Program-made: the position numbers and the translations under genes
Notes under the pieces: model-generated
Seen by the model: the letters and a program-made list of their open reading frames with translations, nothing else
Database searches by the model: none
Told to the model about the DNA's origin: nothing
DNA from: Ornithinimicrobium sp.
GTDB lineage: Bacteria > Actinomycetota > Actinomycetes > Actinomycetales > Dermatophilaceae
DNA: 5,013 nucleotides
Assembly (NCBI GenBank): GCA_030145965.1
Contig: JASKZT010000406.1
Coordinates: 1 to 5,013 of the forward strand
Direction: 5' to 3'
Part shown: positions 1-5,013 of the stretch, one piece after another
Layout: the number at the start of each line of letters is the position of its first letter
Numbering within the stretch: the stretch's first letter is position 1

Positions 1-61
1 CCGCAGCCACCTCGGCCACGGTCATGAACGTCATCTCGGCGAGCTGACGCTCTTCTGCCAT
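1..61 (-). CDS. Excisionase-family helix-turn-helix DNA-binding protein, N-terminal fragment
   Basis: Only the first 20 codons are inside the window; the gene runs off the left edge. They read MAEERQLAEMTFMTVAEVAA. This matches the start of a small actinobacterial HTH protein of the excisionase/MerR-like family (about 65-80 residues), in which an acidic leader is followed by a 'FxTVAEVA' first helix and then a 'VSKMTVYR' recognition helix, the latter beyond the edge here. Proteins of this type bind DNA through a winged HTH. The family is distantly related to the developmental regulator BldC, but this N-terminus is unlike BldC itself. The ATG at 61 is chosen because the family signature follows it directly. 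Its ribosome site is weak (purine-rich stretch complementary to 69-78). The gene has its own 192-base upstream gap, so it may be transcribed separately from acuC. In mycobacteria the equivalent gene lies beside proC and is followed by the tiny ribosomal protein bS22. Identification rests on 20 residues plus context. Confidence 0.8.
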   Translation of the reverse strand, partial: MAEERQLAEMTFMTVAEVAA

Positions 62-142
62 AGGACGATCCCGTCTCTTGTCTGGACGTGGACACGGTCG
101 CGGCTTCCCCTCCGGCCCGGGCCCACCTCATCTGTCTGGGCA

Positions 143-171
143 ACACTAGGGGCAGATGTGGTGTTTGCGAA
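143..171 (-). promoter_or_regulatory. Candidate sigma-70-type promoter for the HTH gene
   Basis: On the minus strand a TTCGCA box (166-171, compare TTGACA) is separated by 17 bases from a TAGTGT box (143-148, compare TATAAT and the looser actinobacterial TAnnnT). Transcription would begin near 136, giving a leader of about 75 bases before the ATG at 61. The spacing is ideal and this is one of the less G+C-rich stretches of the gap, but the box matches are only moderate (4/6 and 3/6). The call is an inference. Confidence 0.35.
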
Positions 172-193
172 AGCCGGGGCGTGGAATTGTCCA

Positions 194-239
194 GCGTGAC
201 ACGCGGGATGTGACGAACCGGACCGGTGTGACCCGTGTG
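194..239. repeat. Cluster of GTGAC direct repeats and short inverted repeats in the acuC-HTH gap
   Basis: On the plus strand GTGAC occurs at 196-200, 210-214 and 228-232; the last two extend to TGTGAC and lie 18 bases apart. The first copy sits inside a perfect interrupted palindrome, GCGTG-A-CACGC (194-204). A second palindrome, ACCGG-A-CCGGT, occupies 217-227. Arms at 200-207 and 232-239 can also pair, with one G-T mismatch, around a 24-base loop. The cluster lies just after the acuC stop and about 20-50 bases upstream of the candidate promoter at 143-171, so it could be an operator region for the HTH gene or a weak transcript-end structure for acuC. No T-tract follows, so an ordinary intrinsic terminator is not supported. 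Short repeats like these can also arise by chance in GC-rich DNA. Confidence 0.35.
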
Positions 240-253
240 CAGGACGGGGCTGG

Positions 254-1441
254 TCAGTCGAGGTAGGGGTCCAGGCCCCAGCCGGGGAACACCGCGCGCC
301 GGGTGGCCATGATCGCCGCGTCGACGGGGTCCTCGGGCTGGTGGCCGTCCTGCCAGGCGCGGTAGCGGACCGGGCGCCCGCCCCGGTCGCCCATCGTCGT
401 GGGGGCCTCCCGGCCGTAGGTCTCCTCGACGTAGGACCGCCAGGAGGCCGGCACCTCGGTGGCCGGGTCGACGGGTCGGCCGGTCACGACCCCGATGAGG
501 TGGGACCAGGCGCGCGGCACGACCTCGACCAGCTCGTAGCCGCCGCCTCCGAGCGCGACCCAGCGCCCGCCGCTGAGGTCCTCGGCCAGCCCGCGCACCC
601 AGCCGGCGGCGACGGCCATCGCCTCGACCGAGACCCCGAGGTGGGCGAGGGGGTCGGAGTAGTGGCAGTCGCAGCCGTGCTGGCTGACGACGACCTCGGG
701 GCCGAAGGTGCGCACGATGGTGGGGACGACCGCCTGGTAGGCGCGCAGCCAGCCCTCGTCACCGGTGCCCGGGGGCAGCGCGATGTTGACGGCGGTGTCC
801 GCGGCCCGGGCGCCACCGGTGTCGCCGGGGAAGCCGGTGCCCGGGAAGAGCGCGCGCCCGGTCTCGTGCACCGAGACGGTCATGACCCGGTCGTCGTCCC
901 AGAAGACCCGCTCGACCCCGTCCCCGTGGTGGACGTCGAGGTCGAGGTAGACGACCTTGCGCGCACCCCGCTCGAGGAGGCGGTGGATGGCGACGGCGGC
1001 GTCGTTGTAGACGCAGAAGCCGCTCGCCGCGGTGGGCATCGCGTGGTGCAGGCCGCCGCCGATGTTCACCGCGTGCCGGGCCCGACCCGACCACACGGCC
1101 TCGGCCGCGGCCAGGGTGCCGCCGACGGCGAGCGCCGAGGCCTCGTGCATCCCGGCGAAGGCCGGGGTGTCGTCGGTGCCGACGCCGTGCCGGCCGGTCG
1201 CCGAGGCCGGGTCGGCCGAGGCGGCCTTGACCGCCTCGAGCAGCTCGGGGCTGTGGACGGTGAGCAGCTCCTCGTCGGTCGCCGGCTCGACCCCGCGCAC
1301 GACGACGTCGTCGTGGTCGAGGAGGCCGAGCGCGTCGGCGAGCCGGTGGGTGAGGTCGAGCCTCGAGGGGTGCATCGGGTGCCCGGGCCCGAAGTCGTAG
1401 GCGATGTACCGCTCGTCCCACATCACCCAGCTGGGCGCCAT
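254..1441 (-). CDS. acuC: Acetoin utilization protein AcuC / class I-like histone deacetylase family lysine deacetylase
   Basis: This 395-residue cytoplasmic enzyme belongs to the zinc-dependent arginase/deacetylase fold. Family members remove acetyl groups from lysines; Bacillus AcuC acts on acetyl-CoA synthetase. The active site is complete: paired histidines H132-H133 in GGLHHA; the SGFCVYND signature around 140-147; the DLDVHHGDGVE zinc motif at 167-177 with ligands D169 and H171; the third zinc ligand D263 in YSDPLAHL; and the catalytic tyrosine Y302 after the glycine run at 298-301. Length is normal for AcuC (about 380-400). The opening 'WDERYIAYDFGPGHPMHP' is typical of the family, so the N-terminus is essentially right. 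The start is the ATG at 1441; the ATG at 1423 (residue 7) is an alternative, and neither has a strong ribosome site. The GNAT gene ends 13 bases upstream, which suggests one transcript. The substrate here is not shown by sequence; acetyl-CoA synthetase is the inference by homology. Confidence 0.93.
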   Translation of the reverse strand: MAPSWVMWDERYIAYDFGPGHPMHPSRLDLTHRLADALGLLDHDDVVVRGVEPATDEELLTVHSPELLEAVKAASADPASATGRHGVGTDDTPAFAGMHEASALAVGGTLAAAEAVWSGRARHAVNIGGGLHHAMPTAASGFCVYNDAAVAIHRLLERGARKVVYLDLDVHHGDGVERVFWDDDRVMTVSVHETGRALFPGTGFPGDTGGARAADTAVNIALPPGTGDEGWLRAYQAVVPTIVRTFGPEVVVSQHGCDCHYSDPLAHLGVSVEAMAVAAGWVRGLAEDLSGGRWVALGGGGYELVEVVPRAWSHLIGVVTGRPVDPATEVPASWRSYVEETYGREAPTTMGDRGGRPVRYRAWQDGHQPEDPVDAAIMATRRAVFPGWGLDPYLD

Positions 1442-1454
1442 GGCAGGGGTCAGC

Positions 1455-2000
1455 TCACAGCGAGGTCGGGACGCCGCCGGTGTCGGTCAGCGGGTAGACC
1501 ATGAGCATCTCCTCGGACTCGGCGTCGTCGTCCTCGACGCCACGGATGCGCATGGGACGGCGGTCGTCGGTGGGGCGGAAGCCGAAGCTGGACGCGAACG
1601 CGACGGCGCGGCCGTTGTCGGTGCCCACCCAGTAGACGAGCTGCTTGAGACCGTCCTCGCGGCCGACCTTGGCGGCCTTCTCCATGAGGCGGCGGGCGAC
1701 GCCGCTGCCGCGGCGCGGCGGGTCGACCCACAGGCCGAAGAGCTCGCCGGCTCCCGCGACCGAGGTGCGGTGCTCGGCGCCGAGGCTCACGACCCCGACG
1801 ACGTCCTCGCCGTCCACGGCCAGGATGCGGCGCGAGCGCTCCATCCGGTCCTGCCAGACCTGGTCGTCGAACTCCTCCTCCTCGGCGGCGGAGGCGACGA
1901 AGGCCTCGGGGGACTCACGCAGGGCCCTCAGACGGACGTCCCGGTAGGTGGCCCAGTCGTCCTCCTCGAGGACGCGCACGTGAATCTCGCTCATGCCCAT
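1455..2000 (-). CDS. GNAT family N-acetyltransferase
   Basis: A 181-residue single-domain GNAT protein, which transfers an acetyl group from acetyl-CoA to an amine; the acceptor cannot be read from sequence. The N-terminal part (about 6-55) carries the usual first strand and helices (RVLEEDDWATYRDVRLRAL, then SPEAF). Central strands 58-75 lead to motif A: LFGLWVDPPRRGSGVARRL (87-105), whose R97-x-x-G100-x-A102 binds the acetyl-CoA pyrophosphate. Motif B is at about 120-142 (LVYWVGTDNGRAVAFASSFGF), with N129 and the closing GF typical of the family. The tail is acidic (EDDDAESEE, about 156-164) and ends in a strand, MLMVYPL. Two starts compete: ATG at 2000 and ATG at 1994, two codons in; the second gives MSEIHVRV, an equally natural beginning, and neither has a clear ribosome site. 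The gene lies 41 bases after proC and 13 bases before acuC. With AcuC next door, a protein-lysine acetyltransferase role is possible but unproven. It is shorter than Bacillus AcuA, and any one-to-one equivalence is speculation. Confidence 0.9.
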   Translation of the reverse strand: MGMSEIHVRVLEEDDWATYRDVRLRALRESPEAFVASAAEEEEFDDQVWQDRMERSRRILAVDGEDVVGVVSLGAEHRTSVAGAGELFGLWVDPPRRGSGVARRLMEKAAKVGREDGLKQLVYWVGTDNGRAVAFASSFGFRPTDDRRPMRIRGVEDDDAESEEMLMVYPLTDTGGVPTSL

Positions 2001-2041
2001 ACTCTGTCACACGGCCGGACGACGTTGCGACGGACTCCGGG

Positions 2042-2845
2042 TCAGTCCGAGGGCGGGGTCAGCTGGCGGGACCGGGTGGCGGCCGCCTCCATGGCGGTGA
2101 GGAAGGCGGCCCGCACCTTGTGGTCCTCCAGCGCCCGCAGCGCCGAGACGCTGGTGCCGCCCGGGCTGGACACCTGCTCGCGCAGGACGGTCGGGTGGGT
2201 GCCGGTCTCGCGGATCATCGTGGCCGCGCCGTAGAGCGTCTGGACGACGAGCTCGGTCGCGGTGTCGCGCGGCAGCCCGAGCAGGACGCCGGCCTCGATC
2301 ATCGCCTCGACCACGTAGAAGATGTAGGCCGGCCCGCTGCCGCTGATCGCCGTCACGGCGTCCTGGTGCACCTCGTCCAGGACGATGACGCGGCCGACGC
2401 TGGCCATGAGGGAGCGCGCCTGCTCCAGCTGCTCGGGGGTGCAGTGGCTGCCCGGGCTCATGCCCGACATCCCCTGGTCCACCAGCGCCGGGGTGTTGGG
2501 CATGACCCGCACGACCGAGGTACCCGGGGGCAGGCGCCGCTCGAGGAAGTCGGTCGTGATCGCGGCCGCGATGGAGACGACGAGCGTGCCGGGGCGGACC
2601 GCGTGGTGGATCTGCTCGATGAGCCCGGCCATGTCCTGAGGCTTGACCGCCAGCACGATGACGTCGGCGGCGGCCGCGGCCTCGTCGGCGGCGGCCGTGC
2701 GGGCACCGTGCCCGGTGGCGACCTGCTCGGCCCGCTCGGCGGACTTGTCGGCGACGACGAGGTCGGCGGGGTCGTGCCCGGAGCGGACGAGGGCGGCCAG
2801 CAGGGTGCCGCCCATCACCCCCGCCCCGAGGAGCGCGATCGTCAT
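2042..2845 (-). CDS. proC: Pyrroline-5-carboxylate reductase
   Basis: ProC performs the last step of proline synthesis in the cytoplasm, reducing 1-pyrroline-5-carboxylate to L-proline with NAD(P)H. The protein is 267 residues, normal for bacterial ProC. It begins MTIALLGAGVMGG, with the dinucleotide-binding GAGVMG at 7-12 of the Rossmann domain. VKPQ at 67-70 and MPNTP at 115-119 are conserved cofactor and substrate loops. The C-terminal helical dimer domain has SGSGPAY (168-174) and the P5C reductase signature around 221-240 (VSSPGGTSVSALRALE at its core). The reading frame stays open upstream through the end of proline dehydrogenase, but the ATG at 2845 puts the Rossmann strand at the N-terminus as in all ProC proteins. 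The start is only 5 bases beyond the proline dehydrogenase stop, so the two are very likely cotranscribed and perhaps translationally coupled. The neighbourhood resembles the proC locus of mycobacteria. Confidence 0.96.
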   Translation of the reverse strand: MTIALLGAGVMGGTLLAALVRSGHDPADLVVADKSAERAEQVATGHGARTAAADEAAAAADVIVLAVKPQDMAGLIEQIHHAVRPGTLVVSIAAAITTDFLERRLPPGTSVVRVMPNTPALVDQGMSGMSPGSHCTPEQLEQARSLMASVGRVIVLDEVHQDAVTAISGSGPAYIFYVVEAMIEAGVLLGLPRDTATELVVQTLYGAATMIRETGTHPTVLREQVSSPGGTSVSALRALEDHKVRAAFLTAMEAAATRSRQLTPPSD

Positions 2846-2850
2846 GCCGC

Positions 2851-3816
2851 TCAGCCCCGGGTCGCGAGACCGCGCAGGAAGAAGCCGAGGTTGGCGGGGC
2901 GCTCGGCCATGCGACGCATGAGGTAGCCGTACCACTCGTCGCCGTAGGGCACGTAGACGCGCACGCGGGCACCGCCGGCGGCGAGGCGCAGCTGCTCCTC
3001 CGGGCGGATGCCGAGGAGCATCTGGAACTCGAAGGTGTCCTCCGCCCGCTCGGCCTTGTCGGCGAGCACGGTGGCGATCTCGACGAGGCGCGGGTCGTGG
3101 GTGGCCACCATCGGGTAGCCCTCGCCCTCCATGAGGATCTTCAGGCAGCGCACGTAGGAGCGGTCGACGTCGGCCTTGTCCTGGAAGGCGACCGACTCCG
3201 GCTCCTTGTAGGTGCCCTTGCACAGGCGCACCCGGGAGCCCTCGGTCGCGAGGTCGCGGCAGTCCTGCTCGGTCCGGTAGAGGTAGCTCTGCAGGACCGC
3301 CCCGACCCACGGCCAGTCCTGGCGCAGGTCGCCCAGGACCGACAGGGTGAGGTCGGTGGTGGTGTGGTCCTCCATGTCCAGGGTGACGGTGGTCCCGGCG
3401 TTGGCCGCCGCCTGGCAGATCGTGCGCGCGTTCTCCAGCGCGATCTTGTTGCCGTCGCGGCCCAGGGCCTGGCCCAGGGCGCTGAGCTTGAGGCTGACCT
3501 CGACCGTCCCCCCGGCGGTCAGGCCGGCCTCGGAGAGGACCTCGAGCAGCTCGACGTAGGCGTCACGGGTGTGCTCGGCCATCGCCGGGTCGACCGTGTC
3601 CTCGCCCAGGTAGTCGATCGTCACCAGACGGTGGGTGTCGACCAGCTCGGCGGAGACGCGCAGCACCTCCGCGCTGCTCTCGCCCCCGACGAAGCGGTGC
3701 ACGACGTCCCGGCTCACCGGGGCCTTCTCGATGACCTGCCGGAGCTGGTCGTTGCGGCTCATCCCGAGCAGGGTCTGCCGCATGAGCGCGGCCGGGTTGA
3801 GGTCGGCGAGATCCAT
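2851..3816 (-). CDS. Proline dehydrogenase (monofunctional, FAD-dependent)
   Basis: A 321-residue enzyme of the PutA/PRODH beta-alpha barrel family, in the short monofunctional form (like mycobacterial PruB). It oxidises L-proline to P5C, passing electrons to FAD and then to the respiratory chain, usually at the inner face of the membrane. Conserved blocks appear in order: VEVSLKLSALG (105-115, with the active-site lysine K110), LDMEDHT (146-152), VLQSYLYRT (174-182), RLCKGTYKEP (197-206), ATHDP (238-242), EFQMLLGIR (263-271), and the C-terminal VYVPYGDEWYGYLMRR with ERPAN (about 287-309), which holds the substrate-carboxylate arginines R301-R302. There is no aldehyde dehydrogenase domain, so P5C dehydrogenase must be encoded elsewhere. 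The ATG at 3816 is the natural start (MDLADLNPAALMRQTLLG); the open frame further upstream has no family similarity and reads through the preceding gene. No Shine-Dalgarno sequence precedes it, but a -10-like TACCCT does, which suggests a leaderless message. proC follows 5 bases after the stop. Confidence 0.94.
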   Translation of the reverse strand: MDLADLNPAALMRQTLLGMSRNDQLRQVIEKAPVSRDVVHRFVGGESSAEVLRVSAELVDTHRLVTIDYLGEDTVDPAMAEHTRDAYVELLEVLSEAGLTAGGTVEVSLKLSALGQALGRDGNKIALENARTICQAAANAGTTVTLDMEDHTTTDLTLSVLGDLRQDWPWVGAVLQSYLYRTEQDCRDLATEGSRVRLCKGTYKEPESVAFQDKADVDRSYVRCLKILMEGEGYPMVATHDPRLVEIATVLADKAERAEDTFEFQMLLGIRPEEQLRLAAGGARVRVYVPYGDEWYGYLMRRMAERPANLGFFLRGLATRG

Positions 3817-3822
3817 GGGGGA

Positions 3823-3828
3823 AGGGTA
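3823..3828 (-). promoter_or_regulatory. Leaderless-type -10 box before proline dehydrogenase
   Basis: On the minus strand TACCCT (TAnnnT pattern) ends 6 bases before the ATG at 3816, so transcription would begin at or next to the A of the start codon. The bases between are pyrimidines (TCCCCC) and offer no ribosome site, as expected for a leaderless transcript, which is common in Actinomycetota. No good -35 box is visible; the region about 18 bases further upstream reads GCGGAC. If real, it would drive proline dehydrogenase and proC, and possibly the GNAT and acuC genes, independently of the phosphatase and isomerase genes. Confidence 0.45.
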
Positions 3829-3878
3829 CGCCGACCTGCGTCGAGGTCCGCCACCGGAGGCGGCCGGACGCGCCCGCG

Positions 3879-4697
3879 TCAGCCCGTGACGGGGGCGCCG
3901 GGCCGGTCGTGCTGGCCGAGGTGCTGCCGGGCGAAGGCGAGCGACTCCGCCAGCGCCGCCTCCCGGGCCGCGGTGCGCAGCCTGCGGGTGCCCACCTCGA
4001 GGGTGACGATCCCCCCGAAGCGGGTCTGGACGAGGTGCTCCAGCACCTCGGCGCAGCGCTGCGTGCCGCGGCCGGGGACGAGGTGCTCGTCCTTGAAGGA
4101 GCCGGTGGAGTCGCCGAGGTGCACGTGGGTGGTGCGCCCGCCGAGGTCCTGGGCCAGCTCGAGCGCGTCGACGCCGGCGGTGGCGGCGTGGGAGATGTCG
4201 AGGGTGACCGACTCGTAGGGGAAGTCGCGCGGGTCGGGGCCGGGAAGGTAGGCCTGCATGGCGCGGGCGCCCGAGCGCCACGGGAACATGTTCTCCACCG
4301 CGATCGGGATGCCCCAGGCCTTCTGGCGCTCGGCGACGCCCTCGACGAAGGTCTCGGCATACCCCCGCTGCCAGCGGAAGGGCGGGTGGGCGACGACGCA
4401 CTGGGCGCCGACCTCGGCGGCGAGGTCGAGGGCGCGCTCGATCTTGCCCCACGGCTCCCAGCCCCACAGGCGCTGGGCGAGCAGGAGGGTCGGCGCGTGG
4501 ATGGCTCCGATCTCCAGCTCGTGCAGCTCGGCCAGGGCCTTGAGCGCCCCCGCCTCCTGCGTCACGGGGTCGGTCCACACCATGACCTCGACGCCGTCGT
4601 AGCCCAGGCGCTGGGCCAGGTCGAAGCAGTACGCCGCGTTCTCGGGGTAGACCGAGGAGGTGGAGAGGTGGACCGGGATGGGGCAGGTGTCAGTCAT
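3879..4697 (-). CDS. Sugar phosphate isomerase/epimerase family protein (xylose isomerase-like TIM barrel)
   Basis: A 272-residue protein of the AP-endonuclease-2/xylose isomerase-like TIM-barrel family, the type encoded beside the short Ppx/GppA phosphatase and proC in actinobacteria (similar to M. tuberculosis Rv0498). Its substrate is unknown. Features fitting a metal-dependent barrel are strand-end acidic and histidine residues: H67 in AIHAP, H104 in VVAHPP, E135 in AVENM, D167 and H170 in LDISHA, H191 and H193 in HVHLGDS, H205 near HLVPGRG, and E234 in VTLEV. These positions are the likely metal and substrate ligands by analogy with the family; I infer this rather than align it. There is no signal peptide, so it is presumably cytoplasmic. 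The ATG at 4697 overlaps the phosphatase stop by 8 bases (ATGACTGA), an arrangement typical of translational coupling. The C-terminal tail (about 261-272) is proline- and glycine-rich and probably disordered. A 62-base gap then separates it from proline dehydrogenase. Confidence 0.88.
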   Translation of the reverse strand: MTDTCPIPVHLSTSSVYPENAAYCFDLAQRLGYDGVEVMVWTDPVTQEAGALKALAELHELEIGAIHAPTLLLAQRLWGWEPWGKIERALDLAAEVGAQCVVAHPPFRWQRGYAETFVEGVAERQKAWGIPIAVENMFPWRSGARAMQAYLPGPDPRDFPYESVTLDISHAATAGVDALELAQDLGGRTTHVHLGDSTGSFKDEHLVPGRGTQRCAEVLEHLVQTRFGGIVTLEVGTRRLRTAAREAALAESLAFARQHLGQHDRPGAPVTG

Positions 4698-5013
4698 CGG
4701 GCAGTCCGTCCAGGAAGCGCAGGATGAGCCCCTCGCGCAGGGCCCACGGGCAGATGCACAGCGACTCGACGCCGAGCAGGTCCAGCGCCGCCTCGACCAC
4801 GACGGCGCCGGCGAGCAGCTGGGGTGCCCGCGCGGCGGACACCCCGGGGAGGCCGGACCGCTCGGCGGCGGTCATCGAGGCCAGGCGGGGCACCAGCTCG
4901 GCGAGGTCGGAGCGCGCGAGGGTGCGCGGCACGTAGGGGCCCTCGACCCGGGGGGCGGCCCCGCAGACCCGGGCGAGGGAGCGGATGGTCTTGCTCGTGC
5001 CGACCACCAGCTG
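4690..5013 (-). CDS. Exopolyphosphatase, Ppx/GppA family, C-terminal part
   Basis: The last 107 residues of a Ppx/GppA phosphatase; the gene enters from the right edge, with a codon beginning exactly at 5013. This family has the actin/HSP70-like ATPase fold and cleaves phosphate from the end of inorganic polyphosphate and, in some members, from pppGpp. The fragment opens with [16 protein letters not shown], the conserved glycine/serine/threonine loop of the second lobe. It continues through [20 protein letters not shown], the helix preceding the last strand, and ends with [15 protein letters not shown], the family's C-terminal signature. It stops soon after this, so it is the short form without the extra C-terminal HD-type domain of E. 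coli Ppx, like the actinobacterial Ppx1 type (M. tuberculosis Rv0496). The N-terminal catalytic residues lie outside the window. Its stop codon lies inside the isomerase start region (8-base overlap), so the two are almost certainly in one transcript. Confidence 0.9.
   Translation of the reverse strand, partial: QLVVGTSKTIRSLARVCGAAPRVEGPYVPRTLARSDLAELVPRLASMTAAERSGLPGVSAARAPQLLAGAVVVEAALDLLGVESLCICPWALREGLILRFLDGLPDD

Noticed and set aside
209..232. Two TGTGAC copies as a CRP-type operator
   Set aside because: CRP sites are inverted (TGTGA-N6-TCACA). These copies are in the same orientation, 18 bases apart.
341..1504. Long open frame on the plus strand opposite acuC (387 codons)
   Set aside because: It lies antisense to a gene with a full set of deacetylase motifs. 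Its translation is low-complexity (runs of G, V, A, R, D), as expected from a GC-rich shadow frame, and it resembles no family I know.
1404..2234. Plus-strand open frame of 276 codons across the GNAT gene and the proC end
   Set aside because: It spans two real minus-strand genes and the gap between them, and the translation has no recognisable domain.
2846..3310. Upstream extension of the proC frame, suggesting a longer or fused protein
   Set aside because: The extension is the off-frame reading of proline dehydrogenase. ProC homologues start at the Rossmann strand, which begins at the ATG at 2845.
3848..3863. Short hairpin (CCGCC, 6-base loop, GGCGG) in the isomerase-proline dehydrogenase gap as a terminator
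   Set aside because: The stem is only 5 pairs and no T-tract follows on the minus strand. Such stems are common by chance in this composition.
3097..4218. Plus-strand open frame of 373 codons opposite proline dehydrogenase and the isomerase
   Set aside because: It is antisense to two well-supported genes and has biased, low-complexity composition typical of a shadow.
3817..4578. Upstream extension of the proline dehydrogenase frame, suggesting a larger fusion
   Set aside because: The added residues are arginine- and proline-rich off-frame reading of the isomerase. The family N-terminus begins at the ATG at 3816.
1..5013. Mobile element, prophage or defence island
   Set aside because: No transposase, integrase, terminal repeats, toxin-antitoxin pair or change in base composition was seen. 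All genes are housekeeping or regulatory types with uniform codon use.

Overview
This window looks like ordinary chromosome from a high-GC actinobacterium. Base composition is strongly G+C-rich, third codon positions are almost all G or C, and the gene set (excisionase-type HTH regulator, acuC, proC, TIM-barrel isomerase, short Ppx/GppA phosphatase) resembles the proC neighbourhood known in Actinomycetota. A Micrococcales or Intrasporangiaceae-like host is a guess from general resemblance; the sequence alone does not fix the genus. There is no insertion sequence, phage gene, CRISPR array, tRNA or rRNA.

All seven genes lie on the minus strand, so transcription runs from high to low coordinates. 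In that order they are: the C-terminal third of a Ppx/GppA-type exopolyphosphatase (4690-5013, cut by the right edge); a sugar phosphate isomerase/epimerase-like protein (3879-4697) whose start overlaps the phosphatase stop; a monofunctional proline dehydrogenase (2851-3816) after a 62-base gap; pyrroline-5-carboxylate reductase proC (2042-2845), 5 bases further on; a GNAT acetyltransferase (1455-2000) after 41 bases; the AcuC-family deacetylase (254-1441), 13 bases further on; and, after a 192-base gap, the first 20 codons of an excisionase-type helix-turn-helix protein (1-61, cut by the left edge). The gaps hold no further genes.

Three functional pairings stand out. Proline dehydrogenase oxidises proline to P5C, and ProC reduces P5C back to proline, so the two halves of a possible proline/P5C cycle are neighbours. 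A GNAT acetyltransferase directly precedes an AcuC-type lysine deacetylase, which recalls the acetylation switch on acetyl-CoA synthetase run by AcuA and AcuC in Bacillus. The phosphatase and isomerase genes are joined by a stop/start overlap.

Two likely promoter regions are visible: a leaderless-type -10 box just before the proline dehydrogenase start, and a candidate promoter in the 192-base gap before the HTH gene. I found no undescribed system. The most useful leads are the GNAT/AcuC pair, the leaderless promoter and the repeat-rich gap before the HTH gene.
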